Part shown: in pieces, positions 1 to 5,802 of the stretch
Layout of the letters: every line of letters starts with the position of its first letter
How positions within the stretch are numbered: position 1 is the stretch's first letter
Source: Pseudomonadota bacterium
GTDB lineage: Bacteria > Desulfobacterota > Desulfovibrionia > Desulfovibrionales > Desulfovibrionaceae
Assembly: GCA_023426275.1 (NCBI GenBank)
Contig: JAFABC010000107.1
Coordinates: 1 to 7,708, forward strand
Length of the DNA stretch: 7,708 nt
Reading direction: 5' to 3'
Position numbers and translations under genes: made by a program
Notes under the pieces: model-generated
What the model was told of the DNA's origin: nothing
The model's database searches: none
Seen by the model: only the letters and a program-made list of their open reading frames with translations

Positions 1-85
1 GGCTTTGCCTGGGGAAAAATGCGCCGACAAATGTTCGAAGCCCCACCCGACCAACCAACCGTCCGGCCGCCACCCCCTTTCGGGA
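1..85. other. Left-edge non-coding stretch, no gene identified
   Basis: No supportable gene was found. All three plus-strand frames are open at the left edge; one reads to a stop near 103, one to 180, and the third on into the oxidoreductase gene, but none resembles a known protein and all would run through the palindromic array. The minus strand has no ATG in the first 60 bases. The stretch could be the 3' tail of a gene outside the window or simple spacer. A low-complexity CCAACCAACC lies at about 51-60. Confidence 0.4.
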
Positions 86-159
86 GGGTCCGGGAGGGGG
101 TGACCCCCTCCCGGCGGGTCCAGGGCAGCGCCCTGGCAGGGTCCGGGGCGGCGCCCCGG
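86..159. repeat. Tandem array of three GGGTCC-palindrome units
   Basis: Three consecutive units each start with GGGTCC (at 86, 116 and 139) and continue into a perfect inverted repeat. Unit A has 12-bp arms (90-101 and 103-114) around a single central base. Unit B has 7-bp arms (120-126 and 130-136) around AGC. Unit C has 7-bp arms (143-149 and 153-159) around GGC. Units B and C are near-copies with a 23-bp period. The array starts 1 bp beyond the stop codon of the minus-strand oxidoreductase, so in its mRNA it would fold into three stacked GC-rich hairpins. There is no T-tract, so it is not a classic intrinsic terminator. It resembles dispersed intergenic palindromic repeats of high-GC proteobacteria; a role in 3'-end protection or termination is inferred. 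Confidence 0.75.
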
Positions 160-160
160 C

Positions 161-1252
161 CTACCGGAACAGGTCCTTGACCTCGTGGGGGGCGCAACGG
201 AGGTATTGCGACGGCGGGGTGATGTGGTCGCCGAGGGCGGCGGCGGCGTGCCAGGGCCAGCGGGGATCGTAGAGGATGCCCCGGGCCAGGGCCACCATGT
301 CGGCCTGTCCGGCGCTGATGATGGATTCGGCCTGAAAAGGTTCGGTGATCAGGCCCACGGCGATGGTGGGCAGCCCCACGTCCTTTTTGATGCGCGCGGC
401 AAGGGGAACCTGATAGCCGGGACCGACGGGAATGTGCTGGTCCGGGGACAGGCCGCCGCTCGACACGTGGATGTAGTCGCAGCCAAGGGCCTTGATGCGT
501 CCGGCCAGGACCACGCTTTGTTCGATGTCCCAGCCGCCGGGCACCCAGTCGGTGGCGGAGATGCGCACGCCGAGCACGCGATTGGCCGGCAGGGCGGCGC
601 GCACGGCCTTGATGACGCGCAGGGGAAAGCGCATCCGGTTTTCCAGATCGCCGCCGTAGTCGTCGTCGCGGACATTGGACAGGGGCGAAAGGAACTGGTG
701 CAGCAGGTAGCCGTGGGCGCAGTGGATTTCCACGCCGGCCAGTTCCAGGGCGTCGGCCCGTCTGGCGGCGGCGACAAAGGCCTTTTCGATGCGGTCGAGG
801 CCGGCGGCGTCCAGGGCGCGCGGGGCGGCCTCGCCGGGCGCGTAGGGAATGGCCGAGGGGGCTTCGGTCTGCCAGCCGCCCTGCCCGGGCGACAGCTGTT
901 CGCCGCCCTCCCAGGGCTTGGCCGTGGAGGCCTTGCGTCCGGCATGGGCGAGCTGAATGATGATCGGCGTGGCGGAGCAAGCCCGCACCGAAGCCAGGGT
1001 GCGTTCCAGGGACGTCTTGTGGGCCTCGGACCACAGGCCCAGGTCCTCGGCGGAAATGCGACCCTGCGGCTCCACGGCCGTGGCCTCGATGGCCAGGGCG
1101 GCGGCCCCGGAGATGGCCAGATGGCCGAGGTGCATGGCGTGCCAGGCCGAGGGATGGCCGTCATTGGCCGAATACTGGCACATGGGCGCGATGAAGATAC
1201 GATTTCCCAGGGTTCGCGGCCCCAGGGTGATGGGCGAAAAAAGCATGTTCAT
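161..1252 (-). CDS. NADH:flavin oxidoreductase, Old Yellow Enzyme family (YqjM class)
   Basis: Predicted FMN-dependent ene-reductase of 363 aa with a TIM-barrel fold, using NAD(P)H to reduce activated C=C bonds such as enones; it should be cytosolic because no signal peptide is visible. Class-defining residues are present: APMCQY (Cys25 and Tyr27, the flavin-tuning Cys and active-site Tyr of the thermophilic-like YqjM class), QLAHAGRKAS at 100-109, and the substrate-anchoring pair His177/His180 in EIHCAHGYLLHQFLSP. A C-terminal QYLR (Tyr350, Arg352) matches the place of the arginine finger that reaches the neighbouring subunit in YqjM. The start chosen is the ATG at 1252, with GGAGG 10 nt upstream and the family-typical MNMLFSPITLG beginning; an upstream in-frame start at 1312 would add 20 unrelated residues. 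It lies downstream of lrgAB on the same strand but beyond a strong hairpin, so it is probably separately expressed. The physiological substrate cannot be deduced. Confidence 0.93.
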   Translation of the reverse strand: MNMLFSPITLGPRTLGNRIFIAPMCQYSANDGHPSAWHAMHLGHLAISGAAALAIEATAVEPQGRISAEDLGLWSEAHKTSLERTLASVRACSATPIIIQLAHAGRKASTAKPWEGGEQLSPGQGGWQTEAPSAIPYAPGEAAPRALDAAGLDRIEKAFVAAARRADALELAGVEIHCAHGYLLHQFLSPLSNVRDDDYGGDLENRMRFPLRVIKAVRAALPANRVLGVRISATDWVPGGWDIEQSVVLAGRIKALGCDYIHVSSGGLSPDQHIPVGPGYQVPLAARIKKDVGLPTIAVGLITEPFQAESIISAGQADMVALARGILYDPRWPWHAAAALGDHITPPSQYLRCAPHEVKDLFR

Positions 1253-1262
1253 ACAGCAACTG

Positions 1263-1267
1263 CCTCC
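1263..1267 (-). promoter_or_regulatory. Ribosome binding site deciding the oxidoreductase start
   Basis: GGAGG on the minus strand, 10 nt before the ATG at 1252. It supports that start over the longer in-frame reading from 1312 and over the second ATG at 1246. Confidence 0.7.
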
Positions 1268-1328
1268 GAATTGTTTCCCCGTCCCCATACCCCAATCCGG
1301 CGCGTTGTGCACAGCGGCATTTTCATGA

Positions 1329-1351
1329 ACCGGCCCCGTGACGGGGCCGGT
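1329..1351 (-). terminator. Strong hairpin after lrgB, probable terminator
   Basis: A perfect inverted repeat with 11-bp arms (1329-1339 and 1341-1351) around one central base begins 5 bp past the lrgB stop codon. In the minus-strand transcript it folds into a very GC-rich stem followed by UUCAUGAAAA, which is only weakly U-rich. Position and stability argue for the end of the lrgAB transcript, but termination may be partial. Confidence 0.55.
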
Positions 1352-1355
1352 CGGT

Positions 1356-2051
1356 TCAGGATTGCAGCAGGGCCACGGCCGGTCCGAGCAGGGCGCAGGT
1401 GACGCCGGCCAGGATCATGACCAGTCCGGCCACGGCCCCCTCCTCGTCGCCGATCTCCCGGGCCCTGGCCACGCCGGCCCCGTGGGCGCCCATGCCGAGC
1501 ATGGCTCCGCGGGCCAGGGCGCAGCGCAGGGGCAGCACCTTGAGCAACATGCCGCCGACCGACGCCCCGAGAATGCCCGTGGCGATGACGCACACGGCGG
1601 CCAGATCCGGCGCGCCGCCCACGTCCTTGGCAAAGGCCATGGCAAACGGCGTGGTAAACGACCGGGGCAGCACCGACAGCCGCACATTGCGGGGCAGGTC
1701 GAGCAGGCCCGACATGAGCCAGGCCCCGCCAAAGGCCAGGATGCAGCCGAAGCCGACGCCAACGGCCAACGTGGGCCAGTATTTGCGCAGCAGGGCCCGG
1801 TGCTCGTAAATCGGCAGGGCAAAGGCCACCGTGGCCGGTCCCAGAAGCAGCAGCAGCCACTGGCCGCCGCGCATATATTCCCGATAGCTCGTATGCAGGC
1901 CCATGGTCAGGCCCAGACACAGGACGCAGCTCAAAAGCAACGGCGAGGTCAGAAAGGATTTCGCGAAGTGGTAGACCACGCGCGACACCACGTAGGCGGC
2001 CAGCGTGGCCACCAGCCAGAAAACGGCCGGATGTTCCAGTTCAACGGACAT
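1356..2051 (-). CDS. lrgB: LrgB/CidB family membrane protein
   Basis: Polytopic inner-membrane protein of 231 aa, the usual size for the LrgB (CidB, PftB, YohK) family. Family blocks are clear: LLGPATVAFALPIYEHR at 69-85, PRSFTTPFAMAFAKDVGG at 129-146, and GMGAHGAGVARAREIGDEEGA at 186-206, separated by hydrophobic segments. LrgB acts with LrgA. Staphylococcal homologues were described as antiholin-like modulators of murein hydrolases, while Bacillus PftAB and streptococcal LrgAB are linked to pyruvate uptake. Which applies here cannot be read from sequence. The chosen ATG at 2051 has a GGGGGAGA ribosome site 7 nt upstream; an in-frame start 12 codons earlier lacks this support. It overlaps the end of lrgA by 11 bp, indicating translational coupling. 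Confidence 0.93.
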   Translation of the reverse strand: MSVELEHPAVFWLVATLAAYVVSRVVYHFAKSFLTSPLLLSCVLCLGLTMGLHTSYREYMRGGQWLLLLLGPATVAFALPIYEHRALLRKYWPTLAVGVGFGCILAFGGAWLMSGLLDLPRNVRLSVLPRSFTTPFAMAFAKDVGGAPDLAAVCVIATGILGASVGGMLLKVLPLRCALARGAMLGMGAHGAGVARAREIGDEEGAVAGLVMILAGVTCALLGPAVALLQS

Positions 2052-2445
2052 GGCGGGCTCTCCCCCGAAAATGCAGTTCCACGACAATCGCCGTCCCGGC
2101 CATGACCGAGACGATGCCGACGATGATGACGGCCAGCAGTTTGAGGCCGGTCAGGCTCAGCAGTTCCTTGTGGTCGAGCAGGGTCATGCAGGCCGGAACG
2201 AAAAAGAGCAGCAAATGGTCCAGCAATCCGCCGGCGCCGCGCGTCAGCCATTTGGCCGGCAGCACGCCGCCGCACAAAAGGGCCACCAGCACCAGCATGC
2301 CGACCACTCCGGCCGGCACCGGCACACCCGCGGCCTGCACCAGCAGATTGCACACCCACCACAGCCCGATCAGCCCGGCGACCTGGAGCAGGCCGGCCAG
2401 GGAGACGGACACGCGGGTCAACTGTTTGGCAACACACTTTGACAT
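2041..2445 (-). CDS. lrgA: LrgA/CidA family membrane protein
   Basis: Small inner-membrane protein of 134 aa, typical for the LrgA/CidA (PftA) family, with about four hydrophobic segments (roughly 12-36, 41-62, 72-92 and 101-122). The family signatures PVPAGVVGMLVLVALL (42-57) and LLLFFVPACMTLLDH (78-92) are present. It forms the partner of the LrgB protein encoded immediately downstream with an 11-bp overlap; the pair is expected to act as one export or transport complex. The ATG at 2445 is preceded by AAGGAG at 7 nt; the frame is open further upstream through the intergenic region and into the LysR gene, but that extension lacks the family profile and would run across the divergent promoter. 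The divergent LysR gene with a shared 94-bp control region is the likely regulator. Confidence 0.92.
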   Translation of the reverse strand: MSKCVAKQLTRVSVSLAGLLQVAGLIGLWWVCNLLVQAAGVPVPAGVVGMLVLVALLCGGVLPAKWLTRGAGGLLDHLLLFFVPACMTLLDHKELLSLTGLKLLAVIIVGIVSVMAGTAIVVELHFRGRARHVR

Positions 2446-2452
2446 GGCATAA

Positions 2453-2458
2453 CTCCTT
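2453..2458 (-). promoter_or_regulatory. Ribosome binding site of lrgA
   Basis: AAGGAG on the minus strand, 7 nt before the ATG at 2445. It fixes the lrgA start against the much longer open frame that extends across the intergenic region. Confidence 0.8.
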
Positions 2459-2470
2459 GCACATCCCAGG

Positions 2471-2498
2471 CAATAGGCATCCCCTGGCCAGTTGTGAA
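2471..2498 (-). promoter_or_regulatory. Possible lrgA promoter (weak)
   Basis: On the minus strand TTCACA (2493-2498) lies 16 nt from CTATTG (2471-2476). The -35 hexamer matches the sigma-70 consensus at five of six positions, but the -10 is poor. It sits correctly between the GGAAT/ATTCC cluster and the lrgA ribosome site, which would suit an activator-dependent promoter. This is a low-confidence reading. Confidence 0.25.
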
Positions 2499-2508
2499 AT
2501 GAATTGTC

Positions 2509-2535
2509 GGAATCGGATCTATTCCGTATTGGAAT
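2509..2535. promoter_or_regulatory. Candidate LysR operator: three alternating GGAAT/ATTCC half-sites
   Basis: GGAAT (2509-2513), ATTCC (2521-2525) and GGAAT (2531-2535) alternate in orientation. The right pair is a perfect ATTCC-N5-GGAAT dyad that satisfies the T-N11-A rule of LysR-family binding sites (T2522, A2534). The left pair extends to CGGAAT-N7-ATTCCG. The cluster ends 5 bp before the preferred LysR start codon and lies upstream of the possible lrgA promoter. This is the usual arrangement for a regulator that represses itself and controls the divergent operon. Binding is inferred from pattern and position. Confidence 0.5.
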
Positions 2536-2539
2536 GGGC

Positions 2540-3421
2540 ATGGAACTGCGACAACTGCGGGCCTTCGTGGAAGTGGCGCGCCAGGGCGGTTTTTCCCGGG
2601 CGGCCCGGGAACTTTTTTCCACCCAGTCGACGGTGAGCAAGGCGGTGGGCCAGCTGGAACAGGAGTTGGGGGAATCGCTGCTGGACCGGCTGGTAAACGG
2701 CGTGCGCCTGACAGAGGCGGGCAAGGTGGTCTACGCCCGGGCCGTGACCATGCTGGCCGAGAGCGAAAACATGGTGGCCGACCTGCTGGACATGCGGGGG
2801 CTCGTGTCCGGCCGGTTGCGGCTGGGGCTGCCCATCTTCGGCAGCGCCCGGCTGTTCGCCCCGCTTTTCGCCGAGTACCGCGCCCGCTATCCCGGGGTCG
2901 AGATCGAGCTGCTGGAGCAAGGCAGCGCCCGGCTGGAGCAGGCGCTGGCCGCGGGCGAGGTGGAACTGGCGGTGTCGCTGCTCCCGGTGCCGGAGGCTTT
3001 TGCCTGGCAGCCGGTGCGCGACGATCCGCTCATGGTCATCCTGTGGCCGGACCATCCGTTGGCCAAGCGGGAGTCGGTGCGCCTGATCGAGCTGGCCGAA
3101 ACGCCGCTGATTCTGTTCGAGCAGGGATTCGTGCTCAACAGCCGCATAGAGGCGGCCTGCCGGGCCAGGGGTTTTACCCCCTCTCCGGCGGCGCGCAGCA
3201 GCCAGGTCGATTTCATCATCGCCCTTGTGGCCTCGGGCCTTGGCGCGGCGCTGTTGCCGCGTCTGCTGACCGAGGGCCGCAACCTGTCGCCGCTTGGGGT
3301 GGCGCTTCTGGCGGAAACGGATTTGCGTTGGCGGGCGGCGCTGGTCTGGCGCAAGGAAGCGCGCCTGTCGCCGGCGGCCAGGGCCTGGCTGGCGCTGACC
3401 CGGGAACGGCTGCCGGCGTAA
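2540..3421 (+). CDS. LysR-family transcriptional regulator
   Basis: Cytosolic DNA-binding regulator of 293 aa, normal for the family. The N-terminus MELRQLRAFVEVARQGGFSR with the winged helix-turn-helix (about 3-62, recognition region STQSTVSKAVGQLE) is classical LysR, followed by the periplasmic-binding-protein-like effector domain (about 88-290). The start is set at the ATG at 2540 because family proteins begin at MELRQL and a weak GGA site lies 6 nt upstream. An ATG at 2534 and a TTG at 2504 are in-frame alternatives that would place the start over the operator-like repeats. It is transcribed divergently from lrgAB, like CidR or YwbI beside their cid/lrg-type operons, so control of lrgAB is likely. 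The effector is unknown; by analogy a small carboxylate such as acetate or pyruvate is possible. Confidence 0.92.
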   Translation: MELRQLRAFVEVARQGGFSRAARELFSTQSTVSKAVGQLEQELGESLLDRLVNGVRLTEAGKVVYARAVTMLAESENMVADLLDMRGLVSGRLRLGLPIFGSARLFAPLFAEYRARYPGVEIELLEQGSARLEQALAAGEVELAVSLLPVPEAFAWQPVRDDPLMVILWPDHPLAKRESVRLIELAETPLILFEQGFVLNSRIEAACRARGFTPSPAARSSQVDFIIALVASGLGAALLPRLLTEGRNLSPLGVALLAETDLRWRAALVWRKEARLSPAARAWLALTRERLPA

Positions 3422-3427
3422 GCCGGC
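3412..3427. terminator. GCCGGC hairpin with GTAA loop between convergent genes
   Basis: Perfect 6-bp arms, GCCGGC at 3412-3417 and 3422-3427, flank GTAA, a GNRA-type tetraloop when transcribed on the plus strand. The LysR stop codon TAA lies within the loop. The gap between this stop and that of the convergent methyltransferase is only 24 bp. No T-tract follows on either strand, so its role as a terminator is tentative. Confidence 0.35.
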
Positions 3428-3445
3428 CCGGACGGACGGCGCGGC

Positions 3446-4147
3446 TCAGGTCCGGCGCACGAACAGGGCGGGCGTTTTTTCGTGCCGCCAGCAAAAGCCG
3501 GCCTCGGGGCCGTCCCCGGCCACGGGTCGCCGCGTCCAGTCCGGTCCGAGCAGGTCCGTCACCGCGTCGATGGTGAAAAAGAGCCCGTCGCGCACGGTTC
3601 CCGGGTACAGCGCCGTCATGGCGTCGGCCGACATGCCCAGCTCGTCCAGGGGATAGACCTCGCGCAGGGTGAAAAAAATCTCCCGCGCCCCCCAGGCCGT
3701 CGCCGCGGCGACCACGGCCGGCAGCTTGCCCTTGCGCACCACGGCCCGGCCGATGAAATCCACCAGCAGGGCCAGGTCACAGGGACGCCTGGGCGGGGAG
3801 GCCAGAAAATCCACCGTGGCGAAGGCCACGTTGCCCAGACCGTGCAGCCGGGCGAGCAGCCCGGCCACGGCCACGACCTCGGGATCGATGTCCAGGCCGA
3901 GCACCCGGTGCGCCCCGCGCCGGCTGGCCAGAAAGGAAAAATACCCCAGGTTGGCGCCGAGGTCGGCCACGCTCTTGTCGCGCAGGTCCAGGCCGTCCAG
4001 GATGCCGTCGAGCTCGGCCGGGGCCGGGCCGTTGCCCCGGGCCAGCAGATTGCCGTCCGGCCCCGGCACGGGACGCCAGACGCGTTCGGAGCCGAGATCC
4101 TCGAGACGGTGGCGGATCAGGTCAAGGGTGGGAAAGGGGTCGGACAT
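3446..4147 (-). CDS. Class I SAM-dependent methyltransferase, substrate unknown
   Basis: Predicted cytosolic Rossmann-fold methyltransferase of 233 aa. Motif I is VADLGANLGYFSF (about 60-72; Asp62 and the glycines bind SAM) and motif II is VLGLDIDP (82-89, Asp86 expected to hold the ribose). The segment before the fold, with VWRPVPGPDGNLL (23-35), and the YFSF ending of motif I faintly recall CmoB/DUF1698-type proteins, but the CmoB substrate motifs cannot be confirmed, so no tRNA role is claimed. The ATG at 4147 is used because AAGGG lies about 5 nt upstream; a TTG at 4180 would add 11 residues without support. It converges on the LysR gene and is divergent from the acyltransferase operon, standing alone as a single gene. 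The C-terminal third shows no recognisable domain. Confidence 0.8.
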   Translation of the reverse strand: MSDPFPTLDLIRHRLEDLGSERVWRPVPGPDGNLLARGNGPAPAELDGILDGLDLRDKSVADLGANLGYFSFLASRRGAHRVLGLDIDPEVVAVAGLLARLHGLGNVAFATVDFLASPPRRPCDLALLVDFIGRAVVRKGKLPAVVAAATAWGAREIFFTLREVYPLDELGMSADAMTALYPGTVRDGLFFTIDAVTDLLGPDWTRRPVAGDGPEAGFCWRHEKTPALFVRRT

Positions 4148-4334
4148 GGACCCTTGTACCCACTCGGCCGACCTTTGCAAGGGAAACCGCCCGGAGCGGG
4201 AGTTGTCAAAGCCGGTGACCTTGGGTAAGAGCGATCACCCGTGACATGAACGCGGGCGCGGCGTTTCCCAATCATCGTTCGCGACGCCGACACGGGACGG
4301 CCGCGCCGCAAACCCCTACCCCAGACACTCCGCC
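4148..4334. other. Intergenic control region between methyltransferase and MBOAT operon
   Basis: The 187-bp divergent gap contains no supportable gene; two small overlapping reading frames here have no ribosome sites and no family resemblance. It should contain promoters for both flanking genes. A pair of 8-bp inverted arms (4255-4262 and 4300-4307) 37 bp apart could form a leader stem for the plus-strand transcript, but in such GC-rich sequence this may be chance. Confidence 0.5.
4203..4231 (+). promoter_or_regulatory. Possible promoter of the O-acetylation operon
   Basis: TTGTCA (4203-4208), 17 nt, then TAAGAG (4226-4231). The -35 matches the sigma-70 consensus at five of six and the spacing is optimal, but the -10 matches at only three. 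It would leave a leader of about 100 nt before the acyltransferase start. Tentative. Confidence 0.3.
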
Positions 4335-5792
4335 ATGGTATTTAGCTCCGCATCCTTTTTGTTCTATTTTTTGCCCATTGTGCTGGCGGCCTATTATCTG
4401 TTCGTCCCCTTCAAGCGCCTGCGCAACTGGATCCTGCTGGCGGCGAGCCTGTTCTTCTACACCTGGGGCGAAGGCGAATACGTCGTCATCATGCTGCTTT
4501 CCATCGTGGCCAACTACCTGTTCGGCCTGTGGGTGCACAAAGCGCATGAACGCAGCGACGCCAAGCGGCAGGTGGGGGCGGCCATCACCTTCAACCTGCT
4601 CCTGCTCGTCATTTTCAAATACACCAACTTCCTGGTGGCCAACCTCAACCTGCTCCTCGGCCATCTCGGGCTGCCGACGGTCCATATCGGACAGGTGCAC
4701 CTGCCCATCGGCATCTCCTTTTTCACGTTCCACTGTATTTCCTACATCATGGACGTCTACCGCCGGCAGACGCCACCGCAGCGCTCGCTCCCCAACACGG
4801 CCCTGTACATCTCGCTGTTTCCCCAGCTCGTGGCCGGCCCCATCATCCGATACAAGGACATCGCCTCCCAGATCACCCACCGCACCGTCGGCCTCGAACG
4901 ATTTTCCAAGGGCATCAACCGCTTCGTCATCGGGCTGGGCAAGAAAGTGCTCATCGCCAACGTGGTGGGCCTGCCGGCCGACAAGATCTTCGCCATTCCG
5001 GCCGAGCACCTGACCACGCCCGTGGCCTGGCTCGGCATCGTCTGCTACACGTTCCAGATCTACTTCGACTTCTCCGGCTACTCGGACATGGCCATCGGCC
5101 TCGGCCACATGTTCGGGTTCAAATTCATGGAGAACTTCAATTATCCCTACGTGTCGCGGTCCATCAAGGAATTCTGGCGGCGCTGGCACATCTCCCTGTC
5201 CACCTGGTTTCGCGACTACCTCTACATTCCCCTGGGCGGCAACCGCGTCGGCCCGGTCCGCCTGTATTTCAACCTCGTGGCGGTCTTTTTCCTGTGCGGC
5301 CTGTGGCACGGCGCCAGCTGGAACTTCGTCATCTGGGGCATGTTCCACGGCGCGTTTTCCGTGCTGGAACGCTTTTCCCTGGGCAAGCGCCTGACGGATG
5401 GGTCGCGCATCGTGGCCCACGCCTACACCCTGCTCGTGGTGATGGTGGCCTGGGTGTTCTTCCGGGCCGAGACCCTGCCCGGCGCCCTGGCCTATCTGCA
5501 GGCCATGGCCGGTTTCGGCAGGGGCTCGGGTGTGGAATGGCACCTGGGGCTGTTCCTCAACCCCAAGGTCGTCATCGTCCTGATCGCGGCGACCATCGGC
5601 TCGACGCCCATCGTGCCCTGGTTCCGGACGGTGCGCGAACGGCTGCTCGCCAGCCGGCGGCTCGGCCCCATCGCCCTGGACGACGGGGTGGAGGCCATGG
5701 TGAGCCTCGTTTTCATGCCGGCCGTGTTCATCCTGTGCGCCATGTCCCTGGCCGGCGGCACGCACAATCCCTTCATCTACTTCCAGTTCTAA
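4335..5792 (+). CDS. MBOAT-family O-acyltransferase (AlgI/PatA-like)
   Basis: Polytopic inner-membrane protein of 485 aa, normal for AlgI-type proteins, which move acetyl groups from a cytoplasmic donor to the outer side for O-acetylation of cell-surface polysaccharide or peptidoglycan. The N-terminus MVFSSASFLFYFLPIVL is the hallmark AlgI start. The MBOAT core contains YFDFSGYSDMAIGLGHMFG (243-261), FWRRWHISLSTWFRDYLYIPLGG (280-302, conserved His285) and LCGLWHGASWNFVIWG (320-335, His325 being the catalytic-site histidine of the family). Many hydrophobic helices fill the rest. No Shine-Dalgarno sequence is visible before the ATG, although the family start makes the position secure. The next gene follows after 10 bp and encodes the partner acetyltransferase. 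The acceptor glycan is unknown because no polysaccharide synthesis genes are nearby. Confidence 0.95.
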   Translation: MVFSSASFLFYFLPIVLAAYYLFVPFKRLRNWILLAASLFFYTWGEGEYVVIMLLSIVANYLFGLWVHKAHERSDAKRQVGAAITFNLLLLVIFKYTNFLVANLNLLLGHLGLPTVHIGQVHLPIGISFFTFHCISYIMDVYRRQTPPQRSLPNTALYISLFPQLVAGPIIRYKDIASQITHRTVGLERFSKGINRFVIGLGKKVLIANVVGLPADKIFAIPAEHLTTPVAWLGIVCYTFQIYFDFSGYSDMAIGLGHMFGFKFMENFNYPYVSRSIKEFWRRWHISLSTWFRDYLYIPLGGNRVGPVRLYFNLVAVFFLCGLWHGASWNFVIWGMFHGAFSVLERFSLGKRLTDGSRIVAHAYTLLVVMVAWVFFRAETLPGALAYLQAMAGFGRGSGVEWHLGLFLNPKVVIVLIAATIGSTPIVPWFRTVRERLLASRRLGPIALDDGVEAMVSLVFMPAVFILCAMSLAGGTHNPFIYFQF

Positions 5793-5802
5793 GGCATTTG
5801 CG

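Noticed and set aside
86..159. CRISPR array interpretation of the repeated units
   Set aside because: Units are palindromes with short period (30 and 23 bp) and no unique spacers, and no cas genes are present.
185..1402. 405-aa plus-strand open frame across the oxidoreductase
   Set aside because: Antisense to the YqjM-class gene, Gly-rich low-complexity product, no ribosome site and no family motif.
2466..2487. CCAGG-N12-CCTGG inverted repeat in the lrgA upstream region
   Set aside because: Five-bp arms with a long spacer are expected by chance in this GC content, and it does not share sequence with the better GGAAT/ATTCC cluster.
2041..2724. 227-aa extended version of LrgA
   Set aside because: The extra 93 residues run over the divergent promoter and into the LysR gene, lack hydrophobic family features, and the AAGGAG site fixes the start at 2445.
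4117..4311. 64-aa minus-strand open frame in the methyltransferase-MBOAT gap
   Set aside because: Overlaps the methyltransferase start and the likely promoter region, no ribosome site, and an arginine/proline-rich sequence typical of non-coding GC-rich DNA.
4246..5013. Plus-strand open frame overlapping the MBOAT gene start
   Set aside because: Out of frame with the real gene, product is a Ser/Arg/Cys-rich frame shadow, and no ribosome site precedes it.
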